Shown: piece by piece, positions 52,836 through 62,626 of the stretch
How positions within the stretch are numbered: the first letter of the stretch is position 1
Layout of the letters: every line of letters starts with the position of its first letter
Assembly: GCA_947498325.1 (NCBI GenBank)
Contig: CANMKE010000012.1
Coordinates: forward strand, 1-64,000
Reading direction: 5' to 3'
From: an uncultured Persicobacter sp.
GTDB lineage: Bacteria; Bacteroidota; Bacteroidia; Cytophagales; Cyclobacteriaceae
DNA length: 64,000 nucleotides
Notes under the pieces: generated by a model
Told to the model about the DNA's origin: nothing
Databases searched by the model: none
The model's input: only the letters and a program-made list of their open reading frames with translations
Program-made: the position numbers and the translations under genes

Positions 52836-52872
52836 CAAAAGCTGCCAATTTTTACATTGGCAGCTTTTTTTT
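52836..52872. terminator. Terminator of purA
   Basis: AGCTGCCAAT (52840-52849) and ATTGGCAGCT (52856-52865) with a T-run on the plus strand. It may also serve the convergent DUF3078 gene, though the A-run is short. Confidence 0.9.
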
Positions 52873-52899
52873 GCGCGTATTCAAACGCCATATTTTTAG

Positions 52900-54102
52900 C
52901 TATTTCGAGTAATCGAGGACAAACACCAAACTGATCTCATTTCGCATTTGCAGGGCTGGCCCTTTGGAGCCATCATCACGGGTGATGTCAATATCATGGT
53001 CATAGACGATCTGCGAATGAATGGAAGTGGAAATATACCGATTCACCTGAAAGCGCAAGTTGTTGGTCCAGTTGGTTACCACCCTTGTGAAAGTCTGGAA
53101 AGGCGAGAAAAGTTCAAGGTTGGAAGTATAGTAGATATTTGGAAAAATCTCCGTTTCCTTAAAATCGACGGACAGACCCGAACCAAGCTGGCTCCGCATC
53201 CGCTTGCCTGCTTCCACACCAAAAGCGCCTTCGTCTGACAATTCCTGATCGAGCAGGAAGGTTACCTTACCCTTAATTGGCGACACCAGAACGTTCAAAT
53301 TCTTAATACGGTTATAGGAGAAACCCAGCGAGAGCTGCAAGTTACCTGGCGCCATGAAGTTGGAAATATACTTTCTGTCAGAGTTGAAACCTGGCTGAAA
53401 CTGGGTACGAAAATCCTCGAGGGCGGAAAGCTGCCAGGATTTTGTTACCTGCCTCGACTGCCGAGAGACAAACCATATCTGGTCACTGTTTTTATCAAGC
53501 TTCTCCCCATTCCGAATAACACCGTAGCGTAACTCCATCCTATTTTCAAGCTCCATATTGTCGCGCTTTTTATTGGCAAAAACACGAAACTCTGTAGAGG
53601 CGTTCAGGGAGCTTTCCCCCCCAGGGTTCCAGTTGGAGAGTGACACCTGCGCAATGTGAACACGCAGCCCACCACCGTAAGTCCAATATTGTGGTTTGTT
53701 GTCTTCTTCAACCTGCACGGTTGAAGGGACGACCATAAACTTGGGGTTCAATCGCAGCTCCATGGTATCCAGGGAAGCCTGATAGACCGAAATGGAATCG
53801 TTATAATGATTCACATCGACCAATAATACTTTAGGAGGGAAGAAGAATTTCAGGGTATCGACATTGGAAATTTTCAAAGAGTCCCGCATACGTGTCGGTG
53901 CGATCACGACATACTCAGGCTCCTGAAGGTAATACAGGGAATCATACTTTAACTGCTCCGATATTTGCTTGAGCGAATCCATGCGGGCTTTATACTTGTG
54001 CCCAAAGTTCAGAATCTCGATTTGCTCTGCATCAGTATCATTACTCTGTGCAATCGTACAAAGGGGGAGAAGGAAAAGTAAAAAAAGGAGGATCAATCTC
54101 AT
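52900..54102 (-). CDS. DUF3078 secreted protein
   Basis: A 400-residue exported protein. I start at MRLILLFLLFLL (54102), which gives a signal peptide ending CTIAQ; the frame is open to 54180. The C-terminal half is a predicted outer-membrane barrel of the DUF3078 family, with WTYGGGLRVHIAQVSLSNWN, GGESSLNASTEFRVFANKKR and a terminal SLVFVLDYSK. Function unknown. It converges with purA. Confidence 0.85.
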   Translation of the reverse strand: MRLILLFLLFLLPLCTIAQSNDTDAEQIEILNFGHKYKARMDSLKQISEQLKYDSLYYLQEPEYVVIAPTRMRDSLKISNVDTLKFFFPPKVLLVDVNHYNDSISVYQASLDTMELRLNPKFMVVPSTVQVEEDNKPQYWTYGGGLRVHIAQVSLSNWNPGGESSLNASTEFRVFANKKRDNMELENRMELRYGVIRNGEKLDKNSDQIWFVSRQSRQVTKSWQLSALEDFRTQFQPGFNSDRKYISNFMAPGNLQLSLGFSYNRIKNLNVLVSPIKGKVTFLLDQELSDEGAFGVEAGKRMRSQLGSGLSVDFKETEIFPNIYYTSNLELFSPFQTFTRVVTNWTNNLRFQVNRYISTSIHSQIVYDHDIDITRDDGSKGPALQMRNEISLVFVLDYSK

Positions 54103-54133
54103 TTGAAAAATATTGAATTTTGATTGAAACGCA

Positions 54134-54168
54134 AAAATCAAAAAAAGCTTGGCATTCACCAAGCTTTT
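54134..54168 (-). terminator. Terminator of the response-regulator gene
   Basis: Minus strand: AAAAGCTTGG and CCAAGCTTTT arms (plus 54143-54152 and 54159-54168), followed by T-rich sequence. Confidence 0.8.
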
Positions 54169-54176
54169 CATCAAAA

Positions 54177-54581
54177 TCACAAAAATTCTTTTACCTTTTC
54201 AAGGGACTGACTCGTCAGGGGTTTTGTTATGAAGGTAATTACTTTATCATTACTCATGATCTGGTCAATATCCCGTTCATTGTCCGAGCTTGAGAGAATC
54301 ACAATTTTACATTTTTCTTTCACCACATCGGGGTACTTTTCAAACTCATATAAAAATACAAAGCCGTCGACGATGGGCATGTTGATATCCAAAAAAATGA
54401 TGTTCGGCAACAAGTCTGGCGTGTTGGCCTCTTCATGTAACCGATCAAGGGCGGCTTTCCCAGAGTTTTCTACTTCTATATTTTCTGCAAAGCCTGCTAT
54501 TTCAATAATTCGTTTACTGATAAAATTATCGGTGTCGTTATCGTCCACCAATAAGACGCGTTCTACTTTTTGATCAGGCAT
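54177..54581 (-). CDS. Single-domain response regulator
   Basis: A 134-residue CheY-like receiver with no output domain. Acidic residues Asp13-Asp14 in LLVDDNDTDN, the phosphorylated Asp65 in IIFLDINMP, the switch Ser in VILSSS and the Lys in ITKPL are all present. This type often acts in phosphorelays or by protein contact. No kinase is adjacent; the hybrid kinase at 58.7-62.0 kb is the nearest. Confidence 0.93.
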   Translation of the reverse strand: MPDQKVERVLLVDDNDTDNFISKRIIEIAGFAENIEVENSGKAALDRLHEEANTPDLLPNIIFLDINMPIVDGFVFLYEFEKYPDVVKEKCKIVILSSSDNERDIDQIMSNDKVITFITKPLTSQSLEKVKEFL

Positions 54582-54728
54582 ACTATCTTCCTGTTATTTA
54601 TATAATTTAAGTGAGCCAATAGTTTGGTTCAGCTCAAAGTCTTACCACTGTACACTGTTTTGTTAAAGATAAGCAATTAGCGGAAGTAAGCACAATTTTT
54701 ACTCCAAAAACTACAATAGATAAACCTG

Positions 54729-56537
54729 CTAATCGTGTAGTAAAAATAGCACGATACGCTCTCCAATCTCAAGTTCCGCAGTAGGCTTGTTATTCCATTT
54801 CAGTATATCCTGAACACTTACATTGTTCATTCTCGCAATTTTATAGAGGGTTTCTCCTTTTTCAACAATGTGCACTTTCTGCTGTGGCTGGGCCGATTTT
54901 TCAGGGGCAGCTTTGGGAGCAACCTCCTGCTTGGTTTTAGTAACTTTCAGTCGCTGCCCAATCGATAATACAGCGCCCGAGCTCAGCTGATTAAGCGCCA
55001 ACAATTCAGGGACAGGAATATCAAACTCACGGGAGATGGCATAGAAAGTATCCCCTTTCTGCACGGTATAATAATCTGAGGTTACGGACCGATCAATAAC
55101 TGGTGCAGGAGCAGGTTCCGCTGGGGTTGCCTTTTGCTTTTTCTTTACGGCGACTTCTTTTTTGGTTTCCCGATAGGTCGTTTTCTTTTGCTTTGGTTTA
55201 GGCGCTGCCTGTTGCTTCTTCTCGGTTACCACAGGCTGATTTTTTTCTACCTGATGATAAATGATGGCCTCTCTGGATTTTCTTTTCTTCCGAAGGTGAA
55301 TCACACGCCCTGCTTTCAGCTGATCGAAATCACGCATTCTGTTCAACTTCAGCAACGATTTCAATCGGATACCATAATGCTGCGCAATATCCCACATCGT
55401 TTCGCCATACTGAGCGGTATGAAACTCCACGCCTTTGTCTGCTCGGCGGTGCTTGCGCTTAAAGTAGAATATTTCTCCTTTATTGATGGTTCTGTGGGCA
55501 GGAATATCATTGTAAGTAATGAACTTGATTTCTGATATTTTCCCCAGTGTAGCCAGCGCCGTGATATCATCTCCTGATTGCGCTACCACCCCACGAATGC
55601 CATTAATCCGCTTAATCCTCGAGGCAATCCCCCGCCATCTCGGATAGCTCTTAATTTGTGGCGGCGTATTCTCTCCATTCTCATGGGTTTTCTTGGCCAT
55701 ATAATCCATCTGACGTGAAGGACCTTCAACGGGGTAAACAAACTCGTAAACCCCTTGGGTTGGTACGCGGCCACGCTTCAGCCACAAGTTATAAGACTGC
55801 AACGTTTCTTCATCCACACCAAGGTTGTGCGCCACCTGTTTCATGGTTTTGCCTTGCCCCTGCTTGTAGCGTTGCAAATAATATTTCTGAGGAGGCATGG
55901 CTTCTAAAAATGGCTCAAAAGCCAGCTTGTGTGCCAGGGTTTTCTTAACATACCAATGTAACTTAGGCGTCACCTTCATTACTGTCGCTCCTTTGTCCCG
56001 CTTATGGATATACCGCTGAGCGCCTCCCAAACCTGCATAGTAAGAGAGCAGTGCATTCACCCAGTTGTCCAGGTAGCGGTTATTTTTTTTCAGGTAATTC
56101 GCCGCCCCACGGGTAGAGGCGATGATGCTCATGCGCTCATCAATATTGTGATCGATGCGCAAACCTACCTCCACGCCTGTTGCTTTTTTAAATTGCCAAA
56201 AGCCCACTGCGTTGGAAGAAGACACCACATGCCCGAGCAGGGAACTTTCCTGAATGGGTAGATATTTAAAATCATCTGGCAAGCCCTGCTCCTTCATTAC
56301 CTGCTCAATAATGGGCATATAAGTATATACCCGATTAAGCTTTTGATCGAAATAAATTCCACCAGTGTGCAGCTTTTCCACTTCCTGCTTCAGTTCAGCA
56401 CGCAATGCAGGGCTAAGTTCAAGCTTGATACCCGCAAAATACATGACCGACGGAATATGCACCTCTTTTGCCTGAGCCAAAGCTCCCAGCATACAGAATA
56501 ACAGAACAAAAATGAAAAATGGATATTTCCTTGCCAT
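54729..56537 (-). CDS. MltD-like lytic transglycosylase with three LysM domains
   Basis: Cleaves peptidoglycan glycan strands. The start at MARKYPFFIF (56537) gives a signal peptide ending LAQA. The SLT domain (about 80-220) has catalytic Glu97 in LPIQESS and NAVGFWQFKKATG, then NALLSYYAG. Three LysM repeats bind glycan: about 370-415 (AQYGETMWDIAQHYGI), 490-535 (VQKGDTFYAISREFDI) and 555-600 (VEKGETLYKIARMNNV), with Lys/Gln/Pro-rich linkers. Length 602. It is likely exported to the periplasm or the outer membrane. Confidence 0.92.
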   Translation of the reverse strand: MARKYPFFIFVLLFCMLGALAQAKEVHIPSVMYFAGIKLELSPALRAELKQEVEKLHTGGIYFDQKLNRVYTYMPIIEQVMKEQGLPDDFKYLPIQESSLLGHVVSSSNAVGFWQFKKATGVEVGLRIDHNIDERMSIIASTRGAANYLKKNNRYLDNWVNALLSYYAGLGGAQRYIHKRDKGATVMKVTPKLHWYVKKTLAHKLAFEPFLEAMPPQKYYLQRYKQGQGKTMKQVAHNLGVDEETLQSYNLWLKRGRVPTQGVYEFVYPVEGPSRQMDYMAKKTHENGENTPPQIKSYPRWRGIASRIKRINGIRGVVAQSGDDITALATLGKISEIKFITYNDIPAHRTINKGEIFYFKRKHRRADKGVEFHTAQYGETMWDIAQHYGIRLKSLLKLNRMRDFDQLKAGRVIHLRKKRKSREAIIYHQVEKNQPVVTEKKQQAAPKPKQKKTTYRETKKEVAVKKKQKATPAEPAPAPVIDRSVTSDYYTVQKGDTFYAISREFDIPVPELLALNQLSSGAVLSIGQRLKVTKTKQEVAPKAAPEKSAQPQQKVHIVEKGETLYKIARMNNVSVQDILKWNNKPTAELEIGERIVLFLLHD

Positions 56538-56653
56538 AAACTCAAAATTCAACTTAGGGTATGAGCAACCAACAACAGGCCCATGCCTTTGTGGTTCACT
56601 CCCAAAAAGATATTAAAATAGCTGCAAATCAGTAATTGCAGCAAACGATTTCA

Positions 56654-56695
56654 GTACAAAAAAAGAAAGACTATTTTGTAAGAAAAATAGTCTTT
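56654..56695 (-). terminator. Terminator of the M16/O-methyltransferase operon
   Basis: Minus strand: AAAGACTATTTT and AAAATAGTCTTT arms (12 bp) followed by CTTTTTTT. Confidence 0.9.
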
Positions 56696-56701
56696 GGAAA
56701 T

Positions 56702-57346
56702 TTATTTTTTTCGGGCCATCATCAGGCCATCCCGAAGGGGTAATAAAATATTATCTACCCGCGGATCTTCCTGAACTTTTCGGTTGAATTCGAGCACCGC
56801 TGCGGTATCTTTATCGAGCTTTTTGCGATTTTTCTCCAGCACCTTGCCACTCCACAGCACATTGTCTGCCAGAATAATCCCACCAGGGTTCAGTCGTTCA
56901 ATCACGGCTTCGTAATAATTGCCGTAGTTACTTTTGTCAGCATCAATAAAAATGAGATCAAAAGTCCCCTCCAGGGTTGGAATAACTTCCAGAGCGGGCC
57001 CAGTGCGTATCGTGATGCGATCCGCCACGCCCGCTTTCTCGGCATATTCACGAACCATATCACTTAGCTCCTCATTGATGTCCACCGTTACCAACTCGCC
57101 ATCCTCACGAAGCCCTTCGGCCATCGCAATCCCTGAATAGCCCGTAAAGGTGCCAATCTCTAATATGCGTTTTGGATTTAAAATCTGGGTAAACAGACTC
57201 AAAAACCGCCCTTGAAAATGCCCTGAAAGCATTCGGGGCATCAGTACATTCACATTTGTATCCCGATCAAGTTCTTTAAGGACTTGCGGTTCTTCATTCG
57301 TGTGCGCATCGCAATACGCCTGTAATTCAGGATCTAAAAACTCCAT
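56702..57346 (-). CDS. Class I SAM-dependent O-methyltransferase
   Basis: A 214-residue enzyme of the caffeoyl-CoA/catechol O-methyltransferase-like family. Motif I is ILEIGTFTGYSGIAMAEGL, an acidic ribose-binding residue follows in VTVDINEE, and the metal-binding region is FIDADKSNYGNYYE, then GGIILADNVLWSG. Substrate unknown. It lies 18 bases downstream of the M16 peptidase gene, so they form an operon. Confidence 0.92.
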   Translation of the reverse strand: MEFLDPELQAYCDAHTNEEPQVLKELDRDTNVNVLMPRMLSGHFQGRFLSLFTQILNPKRILEIGTFTGYSGIAMAEGLREDGELVTVDINEELSDMVREYAEKAGVADRITIRTGPALEVIPTLEGTFDLIFIDADKSNYGNYYEAVIERLNPGGIILADNVLWSGKVLEKNRKKLDKDTAAVLEFNRKVQEDPRVDNILLPLRDGLMMARKK

Positions 57347-57364
57347 AAAATCAATCTGTTATTT

Positions 57365-58600
57365 CTATGCAGGTTTGTAGGTCAGGTAGCTGAACTGCTC
57401 CTCTATAAGGAACTCATTGGCTACCGCCATTAATTCTTCTGCCGTTACTGCCCTGATGCTTTTTATCAGCTGATCAAAAGGCTCAATTCTATTCTGATCG
57501 AGCAACACTTTTGCCACACTGAGCATCAAGCCCATATTATTTTCCTCGCCCATGGCCAATTGTCCCACCAGTTGCTCTTTGGTCTGACGCAACTGCAGTG
57601 GCCCCAACTTTTTACTTTTCAGCAATCGGAGCTCTTTAATCACCAGTGCTTCCGCCCTTTTGAGGCTTGCAGGATCAGTAGCAAAAAAGAAGCCCAACTG
57701 TCCAGCATCGGTATAAGGCGTAAAACTTGCCTCAATAGAATATACCAGGCCGTATTTTTCCCGAAGGCTCAAATTCAATCGGGAGTTCAGGCTTGGGCCA
57801 CCGAGCAAGTTCACCAACATAAAAAAGGCGAGCCTTTTGGGGTGATCAAAGTGCGGGGCGGGCATTCCCATTACGCTATGTGCCTGTGTAATATCCCTTC
57901 TTTCTACCACCAGTCGCTTGGGTTCATATAGCGAAGGCGGCTGTCGGTCAAGCTTGGTTCCTTTGGGGCGTAAATCCCCGAGGTAACGCTTGGCCATATC
58001 AAAAACTTTCTTTGCGGGAATATTCCCAATACTGGAGAAAATCAGGTGCTCAGGATCCATGGTCCTGTCGATAAACTTCAGAAAATCATCTTGCTGAAAT
58101 TGTGCAATACTGTCTGTCGTTCCAAGGATATTATAGCCCAGGGGATGTTCAGGGAAAACGAGTTCATCGAAATGATCCTGAATGGCATCTTCGGTGGTAT
58201 CGTGATACATCGCCATTTCTTCCAGAATCACATTCCTTTCCTTGACGATTTCCTTTTCAGGGAATGTAGAATTAAAGGTAATATCGGTCAGCAATTCAAA
58301 GGCTTTGCCAAAATGCTCATCCAATACGGAGGCATAAAAGCAAACTTTTTCTTTGGTGGTGTAAGCGTTCAACTCTCCTCCTACTGCTTCCAGCCTGTTG
58401 AGAATGTGAAATGCGCGTCGATTTTTAGTCCCTTTAAAGGCCATATGCTCCCAAAAGTGGGCAATTCCCAACTCATGGGCCAATTCATCTCTGCTGCCTG
58501 TATCCAAAACAAATCCGCAATGGACCACCTTGGTGTGGGTCACTTCTTTGTGCACCACCCGAATCCCATTAGGGAGCTCTAAAATATCGTACTCTTTCAT
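57365..58600 (-). CDS. M16 family zinc peptidase
   Basis: A 411-residue processing-peptidase-like protein. The inverted zinc motif HFWEH (His48, Glu51, His52) is intact, with a third ligand at Glu127 or Glu128 in VILEEMAMY. The C-terminal half has the REKYGLVYSIEASF region that completes M16B catalytic chambers. No signal peptide, so it is cytoplasmic. The -7 element TATATTTGC lies 10 bases before the ATG, so the mRNA leader is very short. Confidence 0.94.
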   Translation of the reverse strand: MKEYDILELPNGIRVVHKEVTHTKVVHCGFVLDTGSRDELAHELGIAHFWEHMAFKGTKNRRAFHILNRLEAVGGELNAYTTKEKVCFYASVLDEHFGKAFELLTDITFNSTFPEKEIVKERNVILEEMAMYHDTTEDAIQDHFDELVFPEHPLGYNILGTTDSIAQFQQDDFLKFIDRTMDPEHLIFSSIGNIPAKKVFDMAKRYLGDLRPKGTKLDRQPPSLYEPKRLVVERRDITQAHSVMGMPAPHFDHPKRLAFFMLVNLLGGPSLNSRLNLSLREKYGLVYSIEASFTPYTDAGQLGFFFATDPASLKRAEALVIKELRLLKSKKLGPLQLRQTKEQLVGQLAMGEENNMGLMLSVAKVLLDQNRIEPFDQLIKSIRAVTAEELMAVANEFLIEEQFSYLTYKPA

Positions 58601-58610
58601 ATAGATAGCC

Positions 58611-58619
58611 GCAAATATA
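58611..58619 (-). promoter_or_regulatory. -7 element of the M16 peptidase operon
   Basis: Minus strand TATATTTGC ending 10 bases before the start codon. It predicts a leader of only a few bases. Confidence 0.6.
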
Positions 58620-58663
58620 GCTATTGTTATGAGAATAACAGGGCTGATGATTAAATTAATAAA

Positions 58664-58694
58664 ACGAAAAAAGCACTGTTTAACAGTGCTTTTA
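58664..58694 (-). terminator. Terminator of the hybrid histidine kinase gene
   Basis: AAGCACTGTT (58671-58680) and AACAGTGCTT (58682-58691) form a near-perfect palindrome, with a T-run on the minus strand. Confidence 0.85.
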
Positions 58695-58721
58695 CATTCC
58701 AGCTTGGATTAGGTCTATTGC

Positions 58722-61700
58722 TTAGGATTCTTTGGTCCCGATCAGTTTATTCTCCTTGTCAGATTCCTGCGGTCGGCCATGCTTCAACAGGGTGCGATAG
58801 AACATTGCGGGCTCAAAAGGCTTGGCAATAAAGTCCACCATTCCCCATTCAAAAACCTTTTTCTGAATTTCAGTCAGTGCTGAAGCAGTCATGGCTATGA
58901 TCGGAAGCTCCTTGAAATAAGGCTGATCAAGGCTTTTTATTGCTTTGGTGGCTTCAAAGCCATCCATAACTGGCATTTCAAGGTCCATCAATATGACGTC
59001 ATAACGATGTTGTTGCACCATTTCCACTGCCTCGCCACCATGTTCGGCTACCTCGGTTACGATGCCATATTTAGACATGAATTTAGTGGCCACAAATTGA
59101 TTGATGGCATTATCCTCCACCAGCAATACTCGCAAGCCTTTAAGCTTGGCGACATCAGGAACATCCTGTGCTGCTGCTTGCTTTTCCATGGACAGATCCA
59201 TATTTGAAGGAATCTGATAAGGAATATCAACCGTAAACACCGAGCCGACCTGCTCCTGACTGCTTACCTTCACATCCCCACCTTGCAGCTCACATAATCG
59301 TTTTGTGATGGTCAAGCCCAAACCTGTGCCGCCGAATTTCCTTGTCGTATCAGTACTCACCTGACTGAAGCTCTGAAAGATGGTATCCAATTTATCTTCA
59401 GGAATTCCGATTCCAGTATCGACGACCTGAAAGCGGATTTTGCAGGTTTCTTCAGTAACTTTGAGCGCCTTCACCTTCACCTCTACCGAACCAACAGCGG
59501 TAAATTTAATGGCATTGTTGATCAGGTTCACCAAAATCTGCCGAATCCGAACAGGATCCCCAATCACCGCCTCGGGGACATTATCATCAACACTAAGCTT
59601 GAGGCCTATCCGTTTTTCTATGGCCTTGAACTGCAGCATGTCTGTCACCCCTTCAATATCTTTTTTCAAATGAAAAGGAACCTTCTCAATATCCAGCTTA
59701 CCAGATTCTATTTTTGAGAAATCAAGAATATCGTTGATCAACCCCAGAAGACTTTCTCCCGAAAACTTCAGCTTACTCAGATAATCCAATTGGTCTTCCC
59801 GCGGATTTTCCTCCAGCAGAATATGCGACAAGCCCACTACGGCATTCATCGGCGTACGAATTTCATGACTCATGGTAGACAGGAACTGCGCCTTGGTTTT
59901 CGAGGCTTCCTCGGCCTTCAGCCGCGCTTCAATCAATTCTTCTTTCCGCTGCTTTTCTTCGGTTACAAATTGAGAAAAAATCAGCACCCCACCGATTTCA
60001 TAATCATCCGTAAACCAGGGGCGCATCTCCCACTTGGCCCATTCCTCCTTGCCATCGCACCTGAACACCTGCATTTCCTCTTCTTCCTCATAAACCCCTT
60101 TCAGGCCACGGGTAAGTAAAAAATCAATGAGCTGAGAGGTTTCGGGAAAAATCGAATGATAGGACTCCCCGATCAGTTGTAATTTTTTTGTGCGATAATC
60201 CTCTTTGAATCGATCACTCACGGCCACAAATCGCAGTTCATTGTCCAGCATCGCAATGGCTGCGGGAGCATCCCCGACAAAAGCCTTCAGCGACACCATA
60301 TTCTTGCGCAGGTGCTCTTCGGCTTTCTTTTTATGCTGAATATCGTTGAGGGTCAGTAAAACCTCCTTCACTTTCTCTTTTTCTACTGAAAATGGGCAAA
60401 TAACCACCTGATACCAATGAATGGCACCTGAGCCTTTATTGACCTGAATTTCTATCGACACCTTGCTGTCTGTTCCCGAAGAGGCAACATTGTTCACTTC
60501 GTACTGTAACAATTCAAGATCGGCACGAGACAACAACTTCCGCCAGCGTTCCATTTCAGGCTGTTCCGTACCATAGGCCATCTCATTCCAGAAAGAGCGG
60601 TTCTCATAAGTAATTTTGTACTTTTTGATGTCCATCACGACAATCAAATTCGGGGAAGATTTCATCACCTGCTCCACCGCAAGGTCCTGCTTTTTCAGCC
60701 GTTCTTCAGTATCTTTTTGCGCCTGCACATTCTGAATGGTTCCACGAAGTGCCGACACCTGCCCATCTGTTTCACTAATTTCCCCCACAATTTTTACCCA
60801 CACCTGCTCACCACTGCCCAGCGACAATTGCAGTTCTTTATCAAAACAGTGATCGTTGATTTGCAACATCGACAGAAAATCTTCCACAGTGGCGATAGAG
60901 AACATTTGTAGCCATTCTTGCAGGCTGCGCAGCCCTCCCTGACTTACCTTCAGGATATGATATACCTGAGCGGTACACCTCACCTGTTGCTTGGCAATAT
61001 CAACATCGAAGCCACCAATACCCGCAATCGCCTGTGTACCATTTAGCAGGGTTTCCATCTGTTTTTCGGCTTCCACATTGCGCAAGGTCATCAGAAAAAC
61101 TGCGTTTTCATCCAATTTAATACACTTGAGCTTGGCTTCCATCCAAATTAATTCCTCATTTCTGCAAATACACTCGAGGGTAACCTGCTCATTTTCACCT
61201 GCCATTACCCGCTGCAAGGCCTCTTCAAAGGGAGGATGATACTTGCTGGCGATAATTGAAGTAACGGTACCACGGACGATATCCTCCGGTGCATAACCCA
61301 GTTGATCCGAGCAAGAGGGCGAGATATAGTCAACCACACCCGAAGCACTCAGGAGTACAATAATCTCTGTAATATTTTCACTGATCGACCGAAAACGATG
61401 CTCCTGCAACATCAAGCTGTCTTTGGTTTTTGATAATACCGCCATGGCTTCTTCAAGCTCCATATCACGGGCCAAAATCTGCTTATTATTGTCTTCCAAA
61501 GTTTTGGATTTGGACTTCACTTTAGCGATCAATGGGCGGGTAACAAAAATATAGCCGACAATGAGCAGAAAAAAGATACAGAAGATCAGGCCGATGGTCA
61601 GCTGGATCAGCTGTTGATTTTGCAGCTTAAAACGCAGGGAAAGAAAATCCCGAAGATCCAGCAGATGATTTTCAATACGGCTGATTTTTATCAGGGCCTT

Positions 61701-62036
61701 CGCTTCGGATTGTGAGCCATTCGCTTTTAACTCATTGAGGGTTTGAATATCATTTTCAATGGCATTGATTATCATTTGCCACTCCCCTGAAAAAGCGATG
61801 CCTTCAGACTGCTGCATCACCTGTCGGTAACCTGCTTCAATATCCTTCCATCGCAATGGGCTTGCGTTTAAATGAATGGACTGAATCCTTTTAAGCTGTT
61901 GATCGACCACCTCGATCAATAGGTCTTGTTGGTGTTGCTTGCGTGAATAAAAAAATAACACTAACTGCGCCCCCACCAAAAGGATGAAAAGGAAATAAGC
62001 TAAAATAATATTTAAACGCTTTAATCGATTGGGCAT
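58722..62036 (-). CDS. Hybrid sensor histidine kinase with four PAS domains and a receiver
   Basis: A 1104-residue membrane kinase. Two membrane helices (about 9-30 and 143-166) enclose a periplasmic helical sensor. A coiled coil (about 175-210) leads to PAS domains at about 215-325, 330-445, 450-570 and 580-700. HisKA has His724 in STMSHEIRTPMN; the ATPase has the N-box Asn841, DTGIG (873-877) and GGTGLGL (902-908). The C-terminal receiver has Asp1018 in ILMDLEMP and Lys1072. No output regulator is adjacent; a His-phosphotransfer partner would be needed. The signal is unknown. Confidence 0.94.
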   Translation of the reverse strand: MPNRLKRLNIILAYFLFILLVGAQLVLFFYSRKQHQQDLLIEVVDQQLKRIQSIHLNASPLRWKDIEAGYRQVMQQSEGIAFSGEWQMIINAIENDIQTLNELKANGSQSEAKALIKISRIENHLLDLRDFLSLRFKLQNQQLIQLTIGLIFCIFFLLIVGYIFVTRPLIAKVKSKSKTLEDNNKQILARDMELEEAMAVLSKTKDSLMLQEHRFRSISENITEIIVLLSASGVVDYISPSCSDQLGYAPEDIVRGTVTSIIASKYHPPFEEALQRVMAGENEQVTLECICRNEELIWMEAKLKCIKLDENAVFLMTLRNVEAEKQMETLLNGTQAIAGIGGFDVDIAKQQVRCTAQVYHILKVSQGGLRSLQEWLQMFSIATVEDFLSMLQINDHCFDKELQLSLGSGEQVWVKIVGEISETDGQVSALRGTIQNVQAQKDTEERLKKQDLAVEQVMKSSPNLIVVMDIKKYKITYENRSFWNEMAYGTEQPEMERWRKLLSRADLELLQYEVNNVASSGTDSKVSIEIQVNKGSGAIHWYQVVICPFSVEKEKVKEVLLTLNDIQHKKKAEEHLRKNMVSLKAFVGDAPAAIAMLDNELRFVAVSDRFKEDYRTKKLQLIGESYHSIFPETSQLIDFLLTRGLKGVYEEEEEMQVFRCDGKEEWAKWEMRPWFTDDYEIGGVLIFSQFVTEEKQRKEELIEARLKAEEASKTKAQFLSTMSHEIRTPMNAVVGLSHILLEENPREDQLDYLSKLKFSGESLLGLINDILDFSKIESGKLDIEKVPFHLKKDIEGVTDMLQFKAIEKRIGLKLSVDDNVPEAVIGDPVRIRQILVNLINNAIKFTAVGSVEVKVKALKVTEETCKIRFQVVDTGIGIPEDKLDTIFQSFSQVSTDTTRKFGGTGLGLTITKRLCELQGGDVKVSSQEQVGSVFTVDIPYQIPSNMDLSMEKQAAAQDVPDVAKLKGLRVLLVEDNAINQFVATKFMSKYGIVTEVAEHGGEAVEMVQQHRYDVILMDLEMPVMDGFEATKAIKSLDQPYFKELPIIAMTASALTEIQKKVFEWGMVDFIAKPFEPAMFYRTLLKHGRPQESDKENKLIGTKES

Positions 62037-62321
62037 AGTTCGAAGGAAATTAATGTACTAATACATAGCATATCGTTAGTTTAAGGAATACCAATGAATT
62101 TATACATACTCATTGAATGCTAAAACTTACACCTGAAAACCCCCTGTTTTCCATAACCCGTCGGGTATTGGCTACCGATCACCAATGTAATATCCGTGCA
62201 TATTTTTAATCGCTACAAAAAACACCCCTATCGCCACTGAGGGGCGAAAAAAAACTTTTCACTCAAATCATCTAACCCTCAACCGCTTATCAAAATTTGT
62301 TATTTTTTATCCTTTGAACTG
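62037..62321. other. Intergenic region with a terminator-like hairpin
   Basis: This stretch lies between the divergent kinase and tRNA-Leu. CCCCT (62225-62229) and AGGGG (62240-62244) form a short GC stem; on the minus strand it is followed by TGTTTTTTG, like a terminator, yet no minus-strand gene lies upstream. No coding sequence is evident. Confidence 0.35.
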
Positions 62322-62353
62322 TTGGCTATTTGTAAAAAAGCCCTTATGTTTGC
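62322..62353 (+). promoter_or_regulatory. Promoter of tRNA-Leu
   Basis: TTG (62322-62324), a 20-base spacer and TATGTTTGC (62345-62353). Transcription would begin about 10 bases before the tRNA. Confidence 0.7.
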
Positions 62354-62370
62354 ATCGCTTTCAAACAAAA

Positions 62371-62454
62371 GCGCACGTGGTGAAATTGGTAGACACGCCA
62401 TCTTGAGGGGGTGGTGATCTCACGATCGTGGAGGTTCGAATCCTCTCGTGCGCA
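62371..62454 (+). tRNA. tRNA-Leu (anticodon GAG)
   Basis: The 7-bp acceptor GCGCACG/CGTGCGC, the anticodon loop TTGAGGG with anticodon GAG, a long class II variable arm and the T-loop GGTTCGAATCC are all present. The CCA end is not encoded. A terminator follows at once. Confidence 0.95.
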
Positions 62455-62461
62455 CACCGAC

Positions 62462-62494
62462 AAAGAGGTTGTATTTTTTACAACCTCTTTTTTT
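62462..62494 (+). terminator. Terminator of tRNA-Leu
   Basis: AAAGAGGTTGTA (62462-62473) and TACAACCTCTTT (62479-62490) form a 12-bp stem followed by T. Confidence 0.9.
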
Positions 62495-62626
62495 ATGCCC
62501 AAAAATCGATGCTTCAGCTCCAGAAATCATTATTTTAGTGCCTTGTACTTTCTGAATAAGCCCATCCTAAAAAAGTACCGGAGTGTATTTACACCCCAAT
62601 CACAAGCTACCACCTGTACAACATTA

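Noticed and set aside
62411-62626. Upstream extension of the CAT-like frame
   Set aside because: It begins inside tRNA-Leu and crosses a strong terminator, so it cannot be translated as part of the gene.
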